This document shows, one piece after another, positions 9,282 through 21,472 of a stretch of DNA of 64,000 nucleotides. Positions within the stretch are counted from its first letter, which is position 1; every line of letters starts with the position of its first letter. Both the position numbers and the translations under genes were made by a program. The notes below the pieces were generated by a model. The model saw only the letters and a program-made list of their open reading frames with translations. It searched no databases and had not been told where the DNA came from. This stretch comes from Billgrantia desiderata. Its GTDB lineage: Bacteria > Pseudomonadota > Gammaproteobacteria > Pseudomonadales > Halomonadaceae. Location: positions 1 to 64,000 of the forward strand of contig JAAQTN010000027.1 of the NCBI GenBank assembly GCA_011742915.1, given 5' to 3'.

Positions 9282-12110
9282 ATGCAACAAGGCATAATGG
9301 AGTTGATGTGGAACAGCTCCCACGTGAGCGGCAGCAACGTTCACTATGTGGAAGCGCTCTACGAGCAATACCTCGCCGACCCAGGTTCCGTGCCCGACGA
9401 GTGGCGAACCTACTTCGATCAGCTGCCGAGCGTCGATGGCAGCGCCACCCATGACGTCCCTCTCAGTCCGGTACGCGACCAGTTCCAGCAGCTGGCCCGC
9501 GCCCGCCGGACCACGGCGGTCGCTGCCGACAGCGGCGAGAACAAGAAGCAGGTCAAGGTGTTGCAGCTGATCAACGCCTATCGCTTCCGGGGACACCAGA
9601 AAGCCGATATCGACCCGCTCAAGCTGCGTAGCCAGGCGCCGGTTCCCGACCTCGACCTCTCCTTCCACCAGCTTTCTACGGCCGATCTGGACACCGAGTT
9701 CCAGACCGGCTCTTTCTTTCTGGGGATGGACAAGGCACCGCTGCGTGAGATCGTCGAGGCGCTGGAGCAGACCTACTGTCGCTCCATCGGCTGCGAGATC
9801 ATGCATATCGTCGACACCGAGGAGAAACGCTGGCTGCAGCAGCGCTTCGAGTCGGTGCGCTCGGCGCCCAAGTACAGCGACGACGTGCGCAAGCACCTGC
9901 TGGAGCGGCTGACCGCAGCAGAGGGCCTGGAGAACTATCTGGCCTCCAAGTATCCCGGCACCAAGCGCTTCGGCCTCGAGGGCGGCGAGTCGTTCATCCC
10001 CATGATGGACGAACTGATCCAGCGGGCCGGCGGCTACGGGGTCAAGGAAGTCGTCATCGGCATGGCTCACCGCGGTCGTCTCAACCTGTTGGTCAACATC
10101 CTCGGCAAGAACCCTTCCGAGCTGATCGACGAGTTCGACGGCAAGAAGCTGATCGAGCGTGGCTCGGGTGACGTCAAGTACCATCAGGGCTTCAGCTCCA
10201 ACGTGATGACGCCGGGCGGCGAGGTACATCTGGCGCTGGCCTTCAACCCCTCGCACCTGGAGATCGTCTCTCCGGTGGTGGAGGGCTCGGTGCGCGCCCG
10301 TCAGGACCGCCGCGACGACTACGAAGGCACCAAGGTCCTGCCGATCAACGTGCATGGCGACGCCGCCTTCGCCGGTCAGGGTGTGGTGATGGAGACGTTC
10401 CAGATGTCCCAGACCCGCGCCTACAAGACCGGCGGTACGGTCCACATCGTCATCAACAACCAGGTCGGCTTCACCACCTCGCACCCGCAGGACACTCGCT
10501 CCACCGAGTACTGCACCGACATCGCCAAGATGGTCCAGGCACCGGTCTTCCACGTCAACGGCGACGACCCGGATGCGGTGCTGCATGCCACCCAGGTGGC
10601 GCTCGATTACCGTCAGCAGTTCCGCAAGGACGTGGTCATCGATCTGGTCTGCTACCGCCGTCGCGGCCACAACGAGGCCGACGAGCCCTCCGTCACCCAG
10701 CCGCTGATGTACCAGAAGATCAAGGATCATCCCTCCTCGCGCACGCTTTATGCGCAGCGCCTGGTGGAGCAGGGCGTGCTCAGCGAGGAAGACGCCCAGG
10801 CGATGACCGAGACCTATCGTGAGGACCTGATGGCGGGCAACCACGTGGCCAACGCCCTGGTCCAGGAGCCCAATACCACCCTGTTCGTCGACTGGAAGCC
10901 CTATCTCGGTCACGAGTGGAGCGGCTACGCCGACACCAGCGTCGAGATGAAGCGTCTGCAGCGGCTGGCCGCGCGCATGTGCGAGATTCCCGACGGTGTC
11001 GAGGTGCAGCGCCAGGTGGCCAAGCTCTACGAGGACCGCCGCAAGATGCAGGCCGGCGGTCTGGCGCTGAACTGGGGCTTCGCCGAAACCCTGGCCTACG
11101 CCACCCTGCTCGACGAGGGGCATCCGGTGCGTATCACCGGTCAGGACGTGGGTCGCGGCACCTTCTCCCACCGCCATGCGGTAGTGCACAACCAGAAGGA
11201 CGGCAGTACCTACGTGCCGCTGCAGCATCTGGCCGACGGCCAGCCGCGTTTCACCATCCATGACTCCTTCCTCTCCGAGGAGGCGGTGCTGGCGTTCGAG
11301 TACGGCTATGCCACGACGGCACCCAACGACCTGGTGATCTGGGAAGCGCAGTTCGGCGACTTCGTCAACGGTGCTCAGGTGGTGGTGGACCAGTTCATCT
11401 CCTCCGGTGAGACCAAGTGGGGACGGCTGTGCGGCCTGACCATGCTGCTGCCTCACGGCTACGAAGGGCAGGGGCCGGAACACTCTTCGGCGCGCCTCGA
11501 GCGCTTCCTGCAGCTGTGCGCCGAGCACAACATGCAGGTGTGCGTGCCCACCACGCCGGCGCAGATCTTCCACCTGCTGCGTCGTCAGGTGATCCGTCCG
11601 CTGCGCAAGCCGCTGGTGGTGATGTCGCCCAAGAGCCTGCTGCGCCACAAGGAGGCGATCTCCAGCCTCGACGACCTGGCCAACGGCCACTTCCATATGG
11701 TGCTGCCGGACCAGGGCAACCTCGAGGCCCAGCAGGTGACGCGCGTCATCATGTGTGCCGGCAAGGTCTACTACGACCTGGCGGCCTGGCGCGAAGAGAA
11801 CGGCCGCGACGACACCGCCATCGTGCGTATCGAGCAGCTCTACCCCTTCCCCAAGGAGGAGCTGTTCGAGGCGCTGAAGGCCTACGTCAACCTCGACACC
11901 GTAGTGTGGTGTCAGGAAGAGCCGCTCAATCAGGGCGCCTGGTATCCCAGCCAGCACCACATGCGGACGGTGGCCGACATGCTCAAGAACGGCCTGGGCG
12001 GCGAGCTCAAGTTCGCCGGGCGTCCGGCATCGGCAGCACCCGCGGCGGGCTACATGTCCGTGCATACCGAACAGCAGCGCCAGTTGGTGGAAGACGCCTT
12101 CAACGTCTGA
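9282..12110 (+). CDS. sucA: 2-oxoglutarate dehydrogenase E1 component
   Basis: Thiamine-diphosphate enzyme that decarboxylates 2-oxoglutarate and passes the succinyl group to the E2 lipoyl arm. It is 942 residues, close to the usual 930-945. The N-terminus has the family segment LYEQYLADPGSVPDEW, which binds E2. The ThDP and active-site parts are seen in GMAHRGRLNLLVNILGK and the downstream transketolase-like domain (ALNWGFAETLAYATLL, VWCQEEPLNQGAWY). GAGAG precedes the ATG. It is the first gene of sucAB-lpdA-sucCD. Confidence 0.97.
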   Translation: MQQGIMELMWNSSHVSGSNVHYVEALYEQYLADPGSVPDEWRTYFDQLPSVDGSATHDVPLSPVRDQFQQLARARRTTAVAADSGENKKQVKVLQLINAYRFRGHQKADIDPLKLRSQAPVPDLDLSFHQLSTADLDTEFQTGSFFLGMDKAPLREIVEALEQTYCRSIGCEIMHIVDTEEKRWLQQRFESVRSAPKYSDDVRKHLLERLTAAEGLENYLASKYPGTKRFGLEGGESFIPMMDELIQRAGGYGVKEVVIGMAHRGRLNLLVNILGKNPSELIDEFDGKKLIERGSGDVKYHQGFSSNVMTPGGEVHLALAFNPSHLEIVSPVVEGSVRARQDRRDDYEGTKVLPINVHGDAAFAGQGVVMETFQMSQTRAYKTGGTVHIVINNQVGFTTSHPQDTRSTEYCTDIAKMVQAPVFHVNGDDPDAVLHATQVALDYRQQFRKDVVIDLVCYRRRGHNEADEPSVTQPLMYQKIKDHPSSRTLYAQRLVEQGVLSEEDAQAMTETYREDLMAGNHVANALVQEPNTTLFVDWKPYLGHEWSGYADTSVEMKRLQRLAARMCEIPDGVEVQRQVAKLYEDRRKMQAGGLALNWGFAETLAYATLLDEGHPVRITGQDVGRGTFSHRHAVVHNQKDGSTYVPLQHLADGQPRFTIHDSFLSEEAVLAFEYGYATTAPNDLVIWEAQFGDFVNGAQVVVDQFISSGETKWGRLCGLTMLLPHGYEGQGPEHSSARLERFLQLCAEHNMQVCVPTTPAQIFHLLRRQVIRPLRKPLVVMSPKSLLRHKEAISSLDDLANGHFHMVLPDQGNLEAQQVTRVIMCAGKVYYDLAAWREENGRDDTAIVRIEQLYPFPKEELFEALKAYVNLDTVVWCQEEPLNQGAWYPSQHHMRTVADMLKNGLGGELKFAGRPASAAPAAGYMSVHTEQQRQLVEDAFNV

Positions 12111-12151
12111 GCAAATCCACCGGGACGTAGAGAACATATAAGGGAAACGAC

Positions 12152-13696
12152 ATGGCTACCGATATCAAAGCGCCCACCTTTCCGGAGTCCGTTGCCGAAG
12201 GCAGTGTGGCTGCCTGGCACAAGAAGCCGGGGGATAGCGTCGAGCGCGATGAGCTGATCGTCGAGATCGAAACCGACAAGGTGGTGCTCGAAGTGGTGGC
12301 ACCGGAAGCCGGCACCCTCTCCGAGGTGCTGGTGGAAGAGGGCGACACCGTGCAGTCCGAGCAGGTGCTGGGCAAGATCGGTGCAGGCAGCACCAAGGGC
12401 GCTGAGAAGAAGAGCGAGAAGGCCGACGCCAAGGCTGCACCGCAGAGCGAGGCCAAGGCTGCGCCGGCCGCCGGCGGCAAGTCTCATGAGGTGAAGGCGC
12501 CGACCTTCCCCGAGTCGATCCAGGAAGGCACCGTGGCCACCTGGCACAAGAAGGTGGGCGAGGCGGTCAAGCGCGACGATGTGCTGGCCGACATCGAGAC
12601 CGACAAGGTGGTGCTCGAGGTGGTGGCTCCGGCCGATGGTGCCCTGGCTGAGATCAAGGTGGAAGAGGGCAGTCAGGTCGCCTCCGAGGCGGTGCTGGCC
12701 ATCTTCACCGAGGGCGCGGGCGGTGCCGATACGACAGCAGACACCACCCCGGCCGCTTCCGCCGATGACGGCTCGGGCGACGAGCGGATCGGCGACAAGA
12801 TCCTGGCTCCGGCGGCACGCAAGATGGTTGCCGAGCACGACCTCGACGTGAGCAAGATCGAGGGCACCGGCAAGGGCGGCCGCATCCTCAAGGAAGACGT
12901 GCAGCGCGCCGTTCAGGCCGGCACGGCCAAGAAGAGCGCCGCGCCTGCCGCCGCGCCGAAGCAGGCCGCCACGGCTGCGCCTGCCTTCGAGGGCGAGCGT
13001 CCCGAGAAGCGCGTGCCGATGAGCCGTCTGCGTCAGACCATCGCCAAGCGTCTGGTCCAGGCCCAGCAGACCGCTGCCATGCTCACCACCTACAACGAGG
13101 TGGACATGGGCGCGGTGATGGATCTGCGTGCGCAGTACAAGGACACCTTCCAGAAGGCACACGACGTCAAGCTCGGCTTCATGGGCTTCTTCGTCAAGGC
13201 GGCTTCCGAGGCGCTCAAGCGCTTCCCGGACGTCAACGCCTCCATCGACGGCACCGACATCGTCTACCACGGCTACCAGGACATCGGCGTGGCGGTCTCC
13301 ACCGACCGCGGTCTGGTGGTGCCGGTGCTGCGCGACACCGACAGCATGAAGATCGCCGACGTCGAGAAGGGTATCGTCGACTTCGGCAAGCGGGCGCGTG
13401 ACGGCAAGCTCGGCATCGAGGAGATGCAGGGCGGCACCTTCACCATCACCAACGGCGGCATCTTCGGCTCGCTGATGTCGACCCCGATCCTCAACCCGCC
13501 GCAGACCGCCATCCTGGGCATGCACAAGATCCAGGAGCGTCCCATGGCCGTCAACGGCAAGGTCGAGATCCGCCCGATGATGTACCTGGCCCTGTCATAC
13601 GACCACCGTATGATCGACGGCAAGGATGCGGTGCAGTTCCTGGTGACCATCAAGGAGCTGCTCGAGGATCCGGCGCGCCTGCTGCTGGATGTCTGA
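12152..13696 (+). CDS. sucB: Dihydrolipoyl succinyltransferase (E2) with two lipoyl domains
   Basis: Core E2 of the 2-oxoglutarate dehydrogenase complex, moving succinyl groups to CoA. The 514-residue protein has two lipoyl domains (about 2-78 and 110-187), each with the ETDKVVLEV site (K43 and K152), instead of the single domain of E. coli SucB (about 405 residues). Ala-rich linkers follow. The peripheral-subunit-binding domain spans about 217-252 ([20 protein letters not shown]), and the catalytic domain ends with [10 protein letters not shown] (His485, Asp489). Both lipoyl domains start with KAPTFPES, so a duplication within the gene is likely. It lies 41 bp after sucA and 51 bp before lpdA. 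Confidence 0.95.
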   Translation: MATDIKAPTFPESVAEGSVAAWHKKPGDSVERDELIVEIETDKVVLEVVAPEAGTLSEVLVEEGDTVQSEQVLGKIGAGSTKGAEKKSEKADAKAAPQSEAKAAPAAGGKSHEVKAPTFPESIQEGTVATWHKKVGEAVKRDDVLADIETDKVVLEVVAPADGALAEIKVEEGSQVASEAVLAIFTEGAGGADTTADTTPAASADDGSGDERIGDKILAPAARKMVAEHDLDVSKIEGTGKGGRILKEDVQRAVQAGTAKKSAAPAAAPKQAATAAPAFEGERPEKRVPMSRLRQTIAKRLVQAQQTAAMLTTYNEVDMGAVMDLRAQYKDTFQKAHDVKLGFMGFFVKAASEALKRFPDVNASIDGTDIVYHGYQDIGVAVSTDRGLVVPVLRDTDSMKIADVEKGIVDFGKRARDGKLGIEEMQGGTFTITNGGIFGSLMSTPILNPPQTAILGMHKIQERPMAVNGKVEIRPMMYLALSYDHRMIDGKDAVQFLVTIKELLEDPARLLLDV

Positions 13697-15184
<1,488 letters not shown>

Positions 15185-15223
15185 GCGGTCGGAACGGGCA
15201 GTACGCAGTAGACGTAACAACGA

Positions 15224-15272
15224 GCGCCATCCATAGGGATGGCGCGTCGCGCCCGGCCATGTATCGGGCGCG
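15224..15272 (+). promoter_or_regulatory. Tandem stem-loops between lpdA and sucC
   Basis: Two hairpins lie in the 171-bp gap: a 9-bp stem GCGCCATCC/GGATGGCGC with a 4-base loop (15224-15245) and an 8-bp stem CGCGCCCG/CGGGCGCG with a 9-base loop (15248-15272). There is no T tract. Like the sdhB-sucA hairpins, they may stabilise or process the long transcript. Confidence 0.5.
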
Positions 15273-15355
15273 GACGGGGGTAACCCGGCACCGACCGTCG
15301 CAGGCGGTGTTTCGCGGTTGCCGTTCGAGTCACATGCAACCAATGGCATGAATCG

Positions 15356-16521
15356 ATGAACCTTCACGAGTATCAAGGCAAGCAGCTGTTTGCCGATTAT
15401 GGTCTGCCGGTATCCAAGGGCTTCGCAGTCGATACCCCCGAGGAAGCGGCGGAAGCCTGCAGAAAGATCGGTGGTGACATGTGGGTGGTCAAGGCCCAGG
15501 TCCACGCCGGTGGCCGCGGCAAGGCCGGCGGTGTCAAGCTGATCAAGAGCCCGGAAGAGGCCAAGGCCTTCGCCGAGCACTGGCTGGGCAAGAACCTGGT
15601 GACCTACCAGACCGACGCCAACGGTCAGCCGGTCGCCAAGATCCTGGTCGAGAACTGCACCGACATCGCCAACGAGCTCTACCTGGGCGCTGTGGTCGAT
15701 CGCACCACTCGTCGCGTGGTGTTCATGGCTTCCACCGAAGGTGGCGTCGAGATCGAGAAGGTCGCCGAGGAAACCCCCGAGAAGATTCTCAAGGCCGAGA
15801 TCGATCCGCTGGTCGGTGCGCAGCCGTACCAGGCTCGCGAGCTGGCTTTCGCCCTGGGCCTGAAGGGCGACCAGGTCAAGCAGTTCACCAAGATCTTCCT
15901 GGGCCTGTCGCGTCTGTTCCACGAGAAGGATCTGGCACTGCTCGAGATCAACCCGCTGGTGATCACCGAGGAAGGCAACCTGCACTGCCTCGACGCCAAG
16001 ATCAACTTGGACAGCAACTCCCTGTACCGGCATCCGGACTTGCAGGCGATGCGCGATCCCTCTCAGGAAGACGAGCGTGAGGCCGAGGCGGCTGCCTGGG
16101 AACTCAACTACGTGGCCCTGGAAGGCAACATCGGCTGTATGGTCAATGGCGCCGGTCTGGCCATGGGCACCATGGACATCATCAAGCTCCATGGCGGTCA
16201 GCCTGCCAACTTCCTCGACGTGGGCGGCGGTGCGACCAAGGAGCGCGTGGCGGAGGCCTTCAAGCTGATCCTCTCCGACGACTCCGTCAAGGCCGTACTG
16301 GTCAACATCTTCGGCGGCATCGTGCGCTGCGACATGATTGCCGAGGGCATTATCGGTGCCGTCGAGCAGGTCGGCGTCAACGTACCGGTGGTGGTGCGTC
16401 TCGAAGGTAACAACGCCGAGCTGGGTGCCGAGAAGCTGGCCTCCAGCGGTCTGAACATCATCGCTGCCACGAGCCTGACCGATGCGGCTCAGCAGGTTGT
16501 CAAGGCAGCGGAGGGCAAGTA

Positions 16522-16522
<1 letters not shown>
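15356..16522 (+). CDS. sucC: Succinyl-CoA synthetase beta subunit (ADP-forming)
   Basis: Converts succinyl-CoA to succinate with formation of a nucleoside triphosphate, together with SucD. At 388 residues it is of standard length. The N-terminus [12 protein letters not shown] is the family start, and the ATP-grasp domain follows ([19 protein letters not shown]). [18 protein letters not shown] marks the C-terminal ligase domain. The Shine-Dalgarno site before ATG 15356 is weak, but the start is fixed by the family N-terminus. Its stop overlaps the sucD start by one base (TAATG). Confidence 0.96.
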
Positions 16523-17394
<872 letters not shown>

Positions 17395-17422
17395 GCCTGG
17401 CTTCATCAGCGGTTGGCCACAC

Positions 17423-17452
17423 GGGGCGCCTCATCGAGGCGCCCCTTTTTTT
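17423..17452 (+). terminator. Intrinsic terminator of the sdh-suc operon
   Basis: A perfect 10-bp GC-rich stem GGGGCGCCTC/GAGGCGCCCC (17423-17432 and 17436-17445), a 3-base loop and a run of seven T. This is a textbook Rho-independent terminator. Confidence 0.95.
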
Positions 17453-17469
17453 CCAGCGTCCGCTAGCCT

Positions 17470-19314
17470 TCAGGCCAGTGCCTCGTCGAAGCGTGGAGCA
17501 TCCATACCCAGCAGCTGAAGCTCGAGATCGTCGGCTTCCATGGCCTGCGGCAGTTGCTTGTCGTCGCCCTGGGCCCGGTAGGCGAAGCGCCAGGCCTCGC
17601 CCGGCGCCAGCTCGCGCGAGTCGCCGACCCGATAGGTCTCGCCCTCACGGCTGAAGTCGCCGTTCCATAGCGTGTCCAGCTCGTCGTCCAGCTCGAAACG
17701 GAGATCGGGCAGCGCCAGCGTCTCCTGAGTTACGTTCTCGACGAAGATTTCGGCGCTATGGCCGTCACCCCATTCCTTGAGCGTATTGCCGGTCACGACC
17801 AGCTCGGCCGAATCGTCGATCAACGGCGGCAGCAGGCCATCGTCACTCGCCAGCACTTCCCGTTCGTCGGGAACGGGCATCGGCTCGGCGTTGAACAGGC
17901 TGCGTGAGGCCAAGTGCAGCGTAGTGCCGTCACCGAACACGGCATACTGCATGTCGCTGAGGGTATCGTCGGTGCCCTTGTCGTCGCGGATGCGTACCGT
18001 GTCGTCGGCGAAGTCGATGCGGTAAGCGTCGAAGTCGCTCGTATAGCGGGCGGTGTTGGTACCGCCGCCGCCGATCAGGACGTCTGCGCCGTCGTTCCAG
18101 TCGTCGCCGGGGCCGCTTTGCAGGATGTCGTTGCCGGCGCCGCCGATCAAGGTATCGTCACCCAGGCCGCCGTTGAGGTAGATCCCATCGTCGCTGCCAC
18201 GAATCACGTCGTCGCGGCGGGAACCGACGACATAGTCGAAACGGACCTGGTTGGCGTCCGGGTCGGTGGGGGCGCCGAATGCCTCTCCCTCCTCGTTGAC
18301 CCAAAGGGTCGGTGACAGGCCGTCGCTTTCCGGGTCGCGCAGCGAGCGTTCGATCCGCACCTGATTGCCGTGGTCGCGTCCACCGTGGAAGTTGACGTCG
18401 CGATCGGTACGGGCGATCTCGACGTCGTTGTCGACGGAGGAGCGCCAGGAGGCGAACACCAGGCCATGCCGCATGCCGCTGTCCTCCAGGCCGGTGAAGG
18501 AGCCGTCGTAGCTTTCGCGCAGCTCGAAAGCATAGCCGTTGCCACCGCTGCCTTTGTTGAGAGCACCTTCGGAGGAGATGTCGGCAGCGTCGGCATCCAT
18601 CGAGCGCGAGACATGAAAGGCGGTGGATGGGCCATTCTTGACCTCGATATCGTGGAGCTGCGAACCGGTGGTGCCATCGAGATATACACCTTTGAAGCCC
18701 GTCAGCTCGCTCTCGGTATTCTGGAAGCTTGCAGCGTCGGGAGTGCCGATATCGAAATCGATGCCGAAGCCCGACAGGGCAACGTCATCGACGCTGGCCA
18801 CTCTTTCCACCTGGGTCTTGCCCGCTTCGAAATCGAAATGTACCCCACGGTCTAGGCTGACTCGTCCCTCTTCCACTGCCGTGACCTTGGCCATGCTGGT
18901 GCGCAGCTCCGCATGCTCCTGCTTGCGCCACGCGCTGTCGCCTATTTCATCGAGAAAGGCGCTGTCATTGTCCTGCCACAGGCGCAGGGTATCGCCCACT
19001 TCCAGCTCGGCGTCGATGGCGATACTCGTCTCACCCTGCCGTGCGGCGGCATCGAGGGTGCCAAGATCAAGGCTGTCGGCGGTGCCGTCCAGCTTGATGG
19101 CATGGCCCTGATCCAGGGCGCTGCGGGTGAAGGTCAGGCGGGTGGCGTCGGAGCCGGCTCCGGTGAGGGTGAGGTCGGAACGGTCGATGGTCAGAGGGCC
19201 GTCGAGCCTGTAATCACCCGCCGAGAGTTCGATGGTGGCACCGCTCGGCGCGTCATCGATCAGGGTCTGCAGGGCCGCAGCCGTCGTGGAAGGGCCAGCC
19301 GTTAACACGGACAT
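17470..19314 (-). CDS. Secreted right-handed beta-helix protein with RTX repeats and CBM2-like C-terminal domain
   Basis: Predicted extracellular carbohydrate-active or adhesive protein of 614 residues. Residues about 10-370 show pectate-lyase-like beta-helix features, opening with a segment typical of these folds (ATIELSAGDYRLDGPLTIDR). Glycine-aspartate RTX nonapeptides follow at about 376-420 (GGLGDDTLIGGAGND). Residues about 500-592 resemble a family 2 carbohydrate-binding module (SAEIFVENVT, LAPGEAWRFAYR). There is no N-terminal signal peptide, as expected for type I secretion, and the divergent neighbours encode a type I ABC transporter and fusion protein. Alginate epimerases of the AlgE type share the beta-helix plus RTX design, but I see no catalytic motif that fixes the activity. 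GAGGAGA precedes the ATG. Confidence 0.75.
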   Translation of the reverse strand: MSVLTAGPSTTAAALQTLIDDAPSGATIELSAGDYRLDGPLTIDRSDLTLTGAGSDATRLTFTRSALDQGHAIKLDGTADSLDLGTLDAAARQGETSIAIDAELEVGDTLRLWQDNDSAFLDEIGDSAWRKQEHAELRTSMAKVTAVEEGRVSLDRGVHFDFEAGKTQVERVASVDDVALSGFGIDFDIGTPDAASFQNTESELTGFKGVYLDGTTGSQLHDIEVKNGPSTAFHVSRSMDADAADISSEGALNKGSGGNGYAFELRESYDGSFTGLEDSGMRHGLVFASWRSSVDNDVEIARTDRDVNFHGGRDHGNQVRIERSLRDPESDGLSPTLWVNEEGEAFGAPTDPDANQVRFDYVVGSRRDDVIRGSDDGIYLNGGLGDDTLIGGAGNDILQSGPGDDWNDGADVLIGGGGTNTARYTSDFDAYRIDFADDTVRIRDDKGTDDTLSDMQYAVFGDGTTLHLASRSLFNAEPMPVPDEREVLASDDGLLPPLIDDSAELVVTGNTLKEWGDGHSAEIFVENVTQETLALPDLRFELDDELDTLWNGDFSREGETYRVGDSRELAPGEAWRFAYRAQGDDKQLPQAMEADDLELQLLGMDAPRFDEALA

Positions 19315-19717
19315 GTCGTCTCTCCTCGTGAACGTTGTATCGAGACTCGGCTTCGAGGCTCGGTTTGCGAGGCTTGCGATGTGACGGGCGGCGAGATGCT
19401 AAACGCTGAGCGGCGAGAAAAACAGGCGGTCGCCACGTCGAACGGGTGGAAATCGGACCGCCTCGCCGGCTTTGTAACGCTTAATTTCGCCTAGGAAAAT
19501 TCATCGAGGCACGATGGTTGAGGCGGATGGCTTTGGTGAACGAAGAGAGGCGCTGACAGGGGCGGGCAACATAACAAGACCCGTCGTTACGAAAACCATC
19601 ATTCCGTAGTCATCGCTTCGCTGCAGCTCTGTTAGGCTGCCCCGCTTCAAGCCTTCATACCGCCGCTCGCGTGCCACGAGTGCGAGCAGGAGTATCTCTG
19701 CGGGAGGGATGCATGCC
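19315..19717. other. Divergent control region of the RTX protein and its exporter
   Basis: About 400 bp without a gene. Short CGAGGCT-like direct repeats occur at about 19340-19380, next to the RTX gene. The start of the exporter gene is set by GGGAGGG at 19702-19708. No convincing promoter pair or operator was recognised on either strand. Confidence 0.4.
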
Positions 19718-21472
19718 ATGGCCTCCGAGACCGTCGACGATCTCGCGAGAGCGCTGCGCCAGTGCCGGCCGACTCTGCTGTGGGTGCTCGGCTTCAGCCT
19801 TTTCGTCAATGCCCTGATGCTGGTGCCGGCGCTCTACATGCTGCAGGTATACGACCGGGTCATTACCACCGGCAGCCGCGAGACGCTGCTGCTGCTTACC
19901 CTGGTCGTTCTATTCCTGATGGCGGTCATGGGCTTTCTCGATGTGGTGCGGTCACGCCTGCTGGTGCGTATCGGCAACCGTCTCGATGCTTGGCTGGGGG
20001 AACGCTTGCATCGAGCCGTATTCGACCGGCAACTCGCCGGCGAGGGACGTACCTCGGTGCAACCGCTGGACGACCTGCGCACGCTGCGCCAGTTCGTTTC
20101 CGGCAATGCGCTCTTCGCCTTCTTCGATGCCCCCTGGGTCCCGCTCTATCTGGCCCTGCTGTTCCTCTTCGACCTCTGGCTCGGCGTTTTCGCCAGCCTG
20201 GCAGGGCTGGTGCTGCTCGGCCTGACACTGACCAATGAAAAACTGACCCGGGGGCTCATGCGGGACGCGGGAGAACGCTATCGCGAGGCGCGCGAGCAGG
20301 TCGCGGACAGCCTGAGCGGTGCCGAAGTCGCCCGCTCGCTGGGCATGCTGCCGACGCTGCGGCAGCGCTGGCTGGCCAGACATCGAGCCGCCCTCGTCTT
20401 GCAGTCTCGCGCGAGCGACCGGGCCAGCGGCCTGACCCAGCTCGCCAGGACCCTGCGCCTGACCTTTCAGTCGCTGATTCTCGGCCTGGGGGCGCTGCTG
20501 GTACTCGAAGGGCGTATCACGCCGGGTGTCATGATTGCAGCTTCTATCGTTCTGGCCCGCGCCCTGGCGCCCATCGACGGCATGATCGGCGGCTGGCGGG
20601 GGCTGGTGAGCGCCCGCGACGCCTATCGGCGATTGGCGACGCTGCTTGGGGAGATGCCCGCCGAACGGCAGCGCCTGGCGCTGCCCGCCCCCCGAGGGGA
20701 GGTGGCGGTCGAGTCGGCCACGTTGCTGGCGCCGGGGTCTGACCGGGCCGTGCTCGAAGACATCGCCTTTCGCGTCGAGCCCGGCGAACACGTCGGCATC
20801 GTCGGGCCGAGCGCTGCCGGCAAGAGCAGCCTGGCCCGTCTGCTGGCCGGCGCCCAGGCGCCGGAGCGGGGGACGATACGCCTCGATGGAGCCAGCTTCG
20901 AGCAGTGGGATCGCGCCGCCTTGGGCCCCTTCCTGGGCTACCTGCCCCAGGAGATCGAGCTTTTCGACGGCACGGTCAGCGACAACATCGCCCGCTTCGG
21001 CGAGCCGTGCCCTGAGCAGGTGGTCGAGGCAGCGCGCAAGGCTGGCGTGCACGACATGATCCTGCGTCTGCCGGCGGGCTATGAGACCCGGCTCGGTCGT
21101 TCCGGCCTCATGCTGTCGCGTGGGCAGCGTCAACGGGTGGCCCTGGCCCGGGCGCTGTATGGCGACCCGGTGCTGGTGGTGCTCGACGAGCCCAATGCCA
21201 ATCTCGACGATGCCGGTGAGCGGGCGCTGATGGCGACGCTGGAACGCCTCAAGGGGGATGGCGTCACCCTGTTCGTGATCTCCCATCGGCGCAGCGTACT
21301 GGCAAGCGTCGATACGCTGCTGGTGCTCGACGAGGGTCGCCTGCGTCTGCATGGAGCCCGTGATGAAGTGCTGGCCCGGCTGGAAGCCGCCGCGAGCAGG
21401 CGCGAAGCCTCGGCACGATCGCCTAGTCGACCCTCGCCGCCCCGGCGAACGGCGCGCGAGGCGGGGACATGA
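19718..21472 (+). CDS. Type I secretion system permease/ATPase (PrtD/AprD family)
   Basis: Inner-membrane ABC exporter that should drive secretion of the adjacent RTX protein. At 584 residues it has an N-terminal membrane domain (helices about 20-45, 55-75, 125-165 and 245-280) and an ATPase domain. Walker A is GPSAAGKS at about 365-372, the Q-loop is YLPQEIELFDG, Walker B is VLVVLDEPNANLD, and the switch histidine is in FVISHRR. The signature is LSRGQ rather than LSGGQ. The ATG at 19718 is chosen over 19709 because GGGAGGG abuts the latter but is 9 bp from the former. It overlaps the next gene by 4 bp. Confidence 0.92.
   Translation: MASETVDDLARALRQCRPTLLWVLGFSLFVNALMLVPALYMLQVYDRVITTGSRETLLLLTLVVLFLMAVMGFLDVVRSRLLVRIGNRLDAWLGERLHRAVFDRQLAGEGRTSVQPLDDLRTLRQFVSGNALFAFFDAPWVPLYLALLFLFDLWLGVFASLAGLVLLGLTLTNEKLTRGLMRDAGERYREAREQVADSLSGAEVARSLGMLPTLRQRWLARHRAALVLQSRASDRASGLTQLARTLRLTFQSLILGLGALLVLEGRITPGVMIAASIVLARALAPIDGMIGGWRGLVSARDAYRRLATLLGEMPAERQRLALPAPRGEVAVESATLLAPGSDRAVLEDIAFRVEPGEHVGIVGPSAAGKSSLARLLAGAQAPERGTIRLDGASFEQWDRAALGPFLGYLPQEIELFDGTVSDNIARFGEPCPEQVVEAARKAGVHDMILRLPAGYETRLGRSGLMLSRGQRQRVALARALYGDPVLVVLDEPNANLDDAGERALMATLERLKGDGVTLFVISHRRSVLASVDTLLVLDEGRLRLHGARDEVLARLEAAASRREASARSPSRPSPPRRTAREAGT

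Noticed and set aside
9261..12137. A 958-codon open frame antisense to sucA, and similar long antisense frames opposite sdhA (6058-8214), sucB, lpdA and katE
   Set aside because: They mirror the codon pattern of strongly GC-biased real genes on the other strand, have His/Gly/Val/Leu-rich protein-unlike composition, and no ribosome sites or domains.
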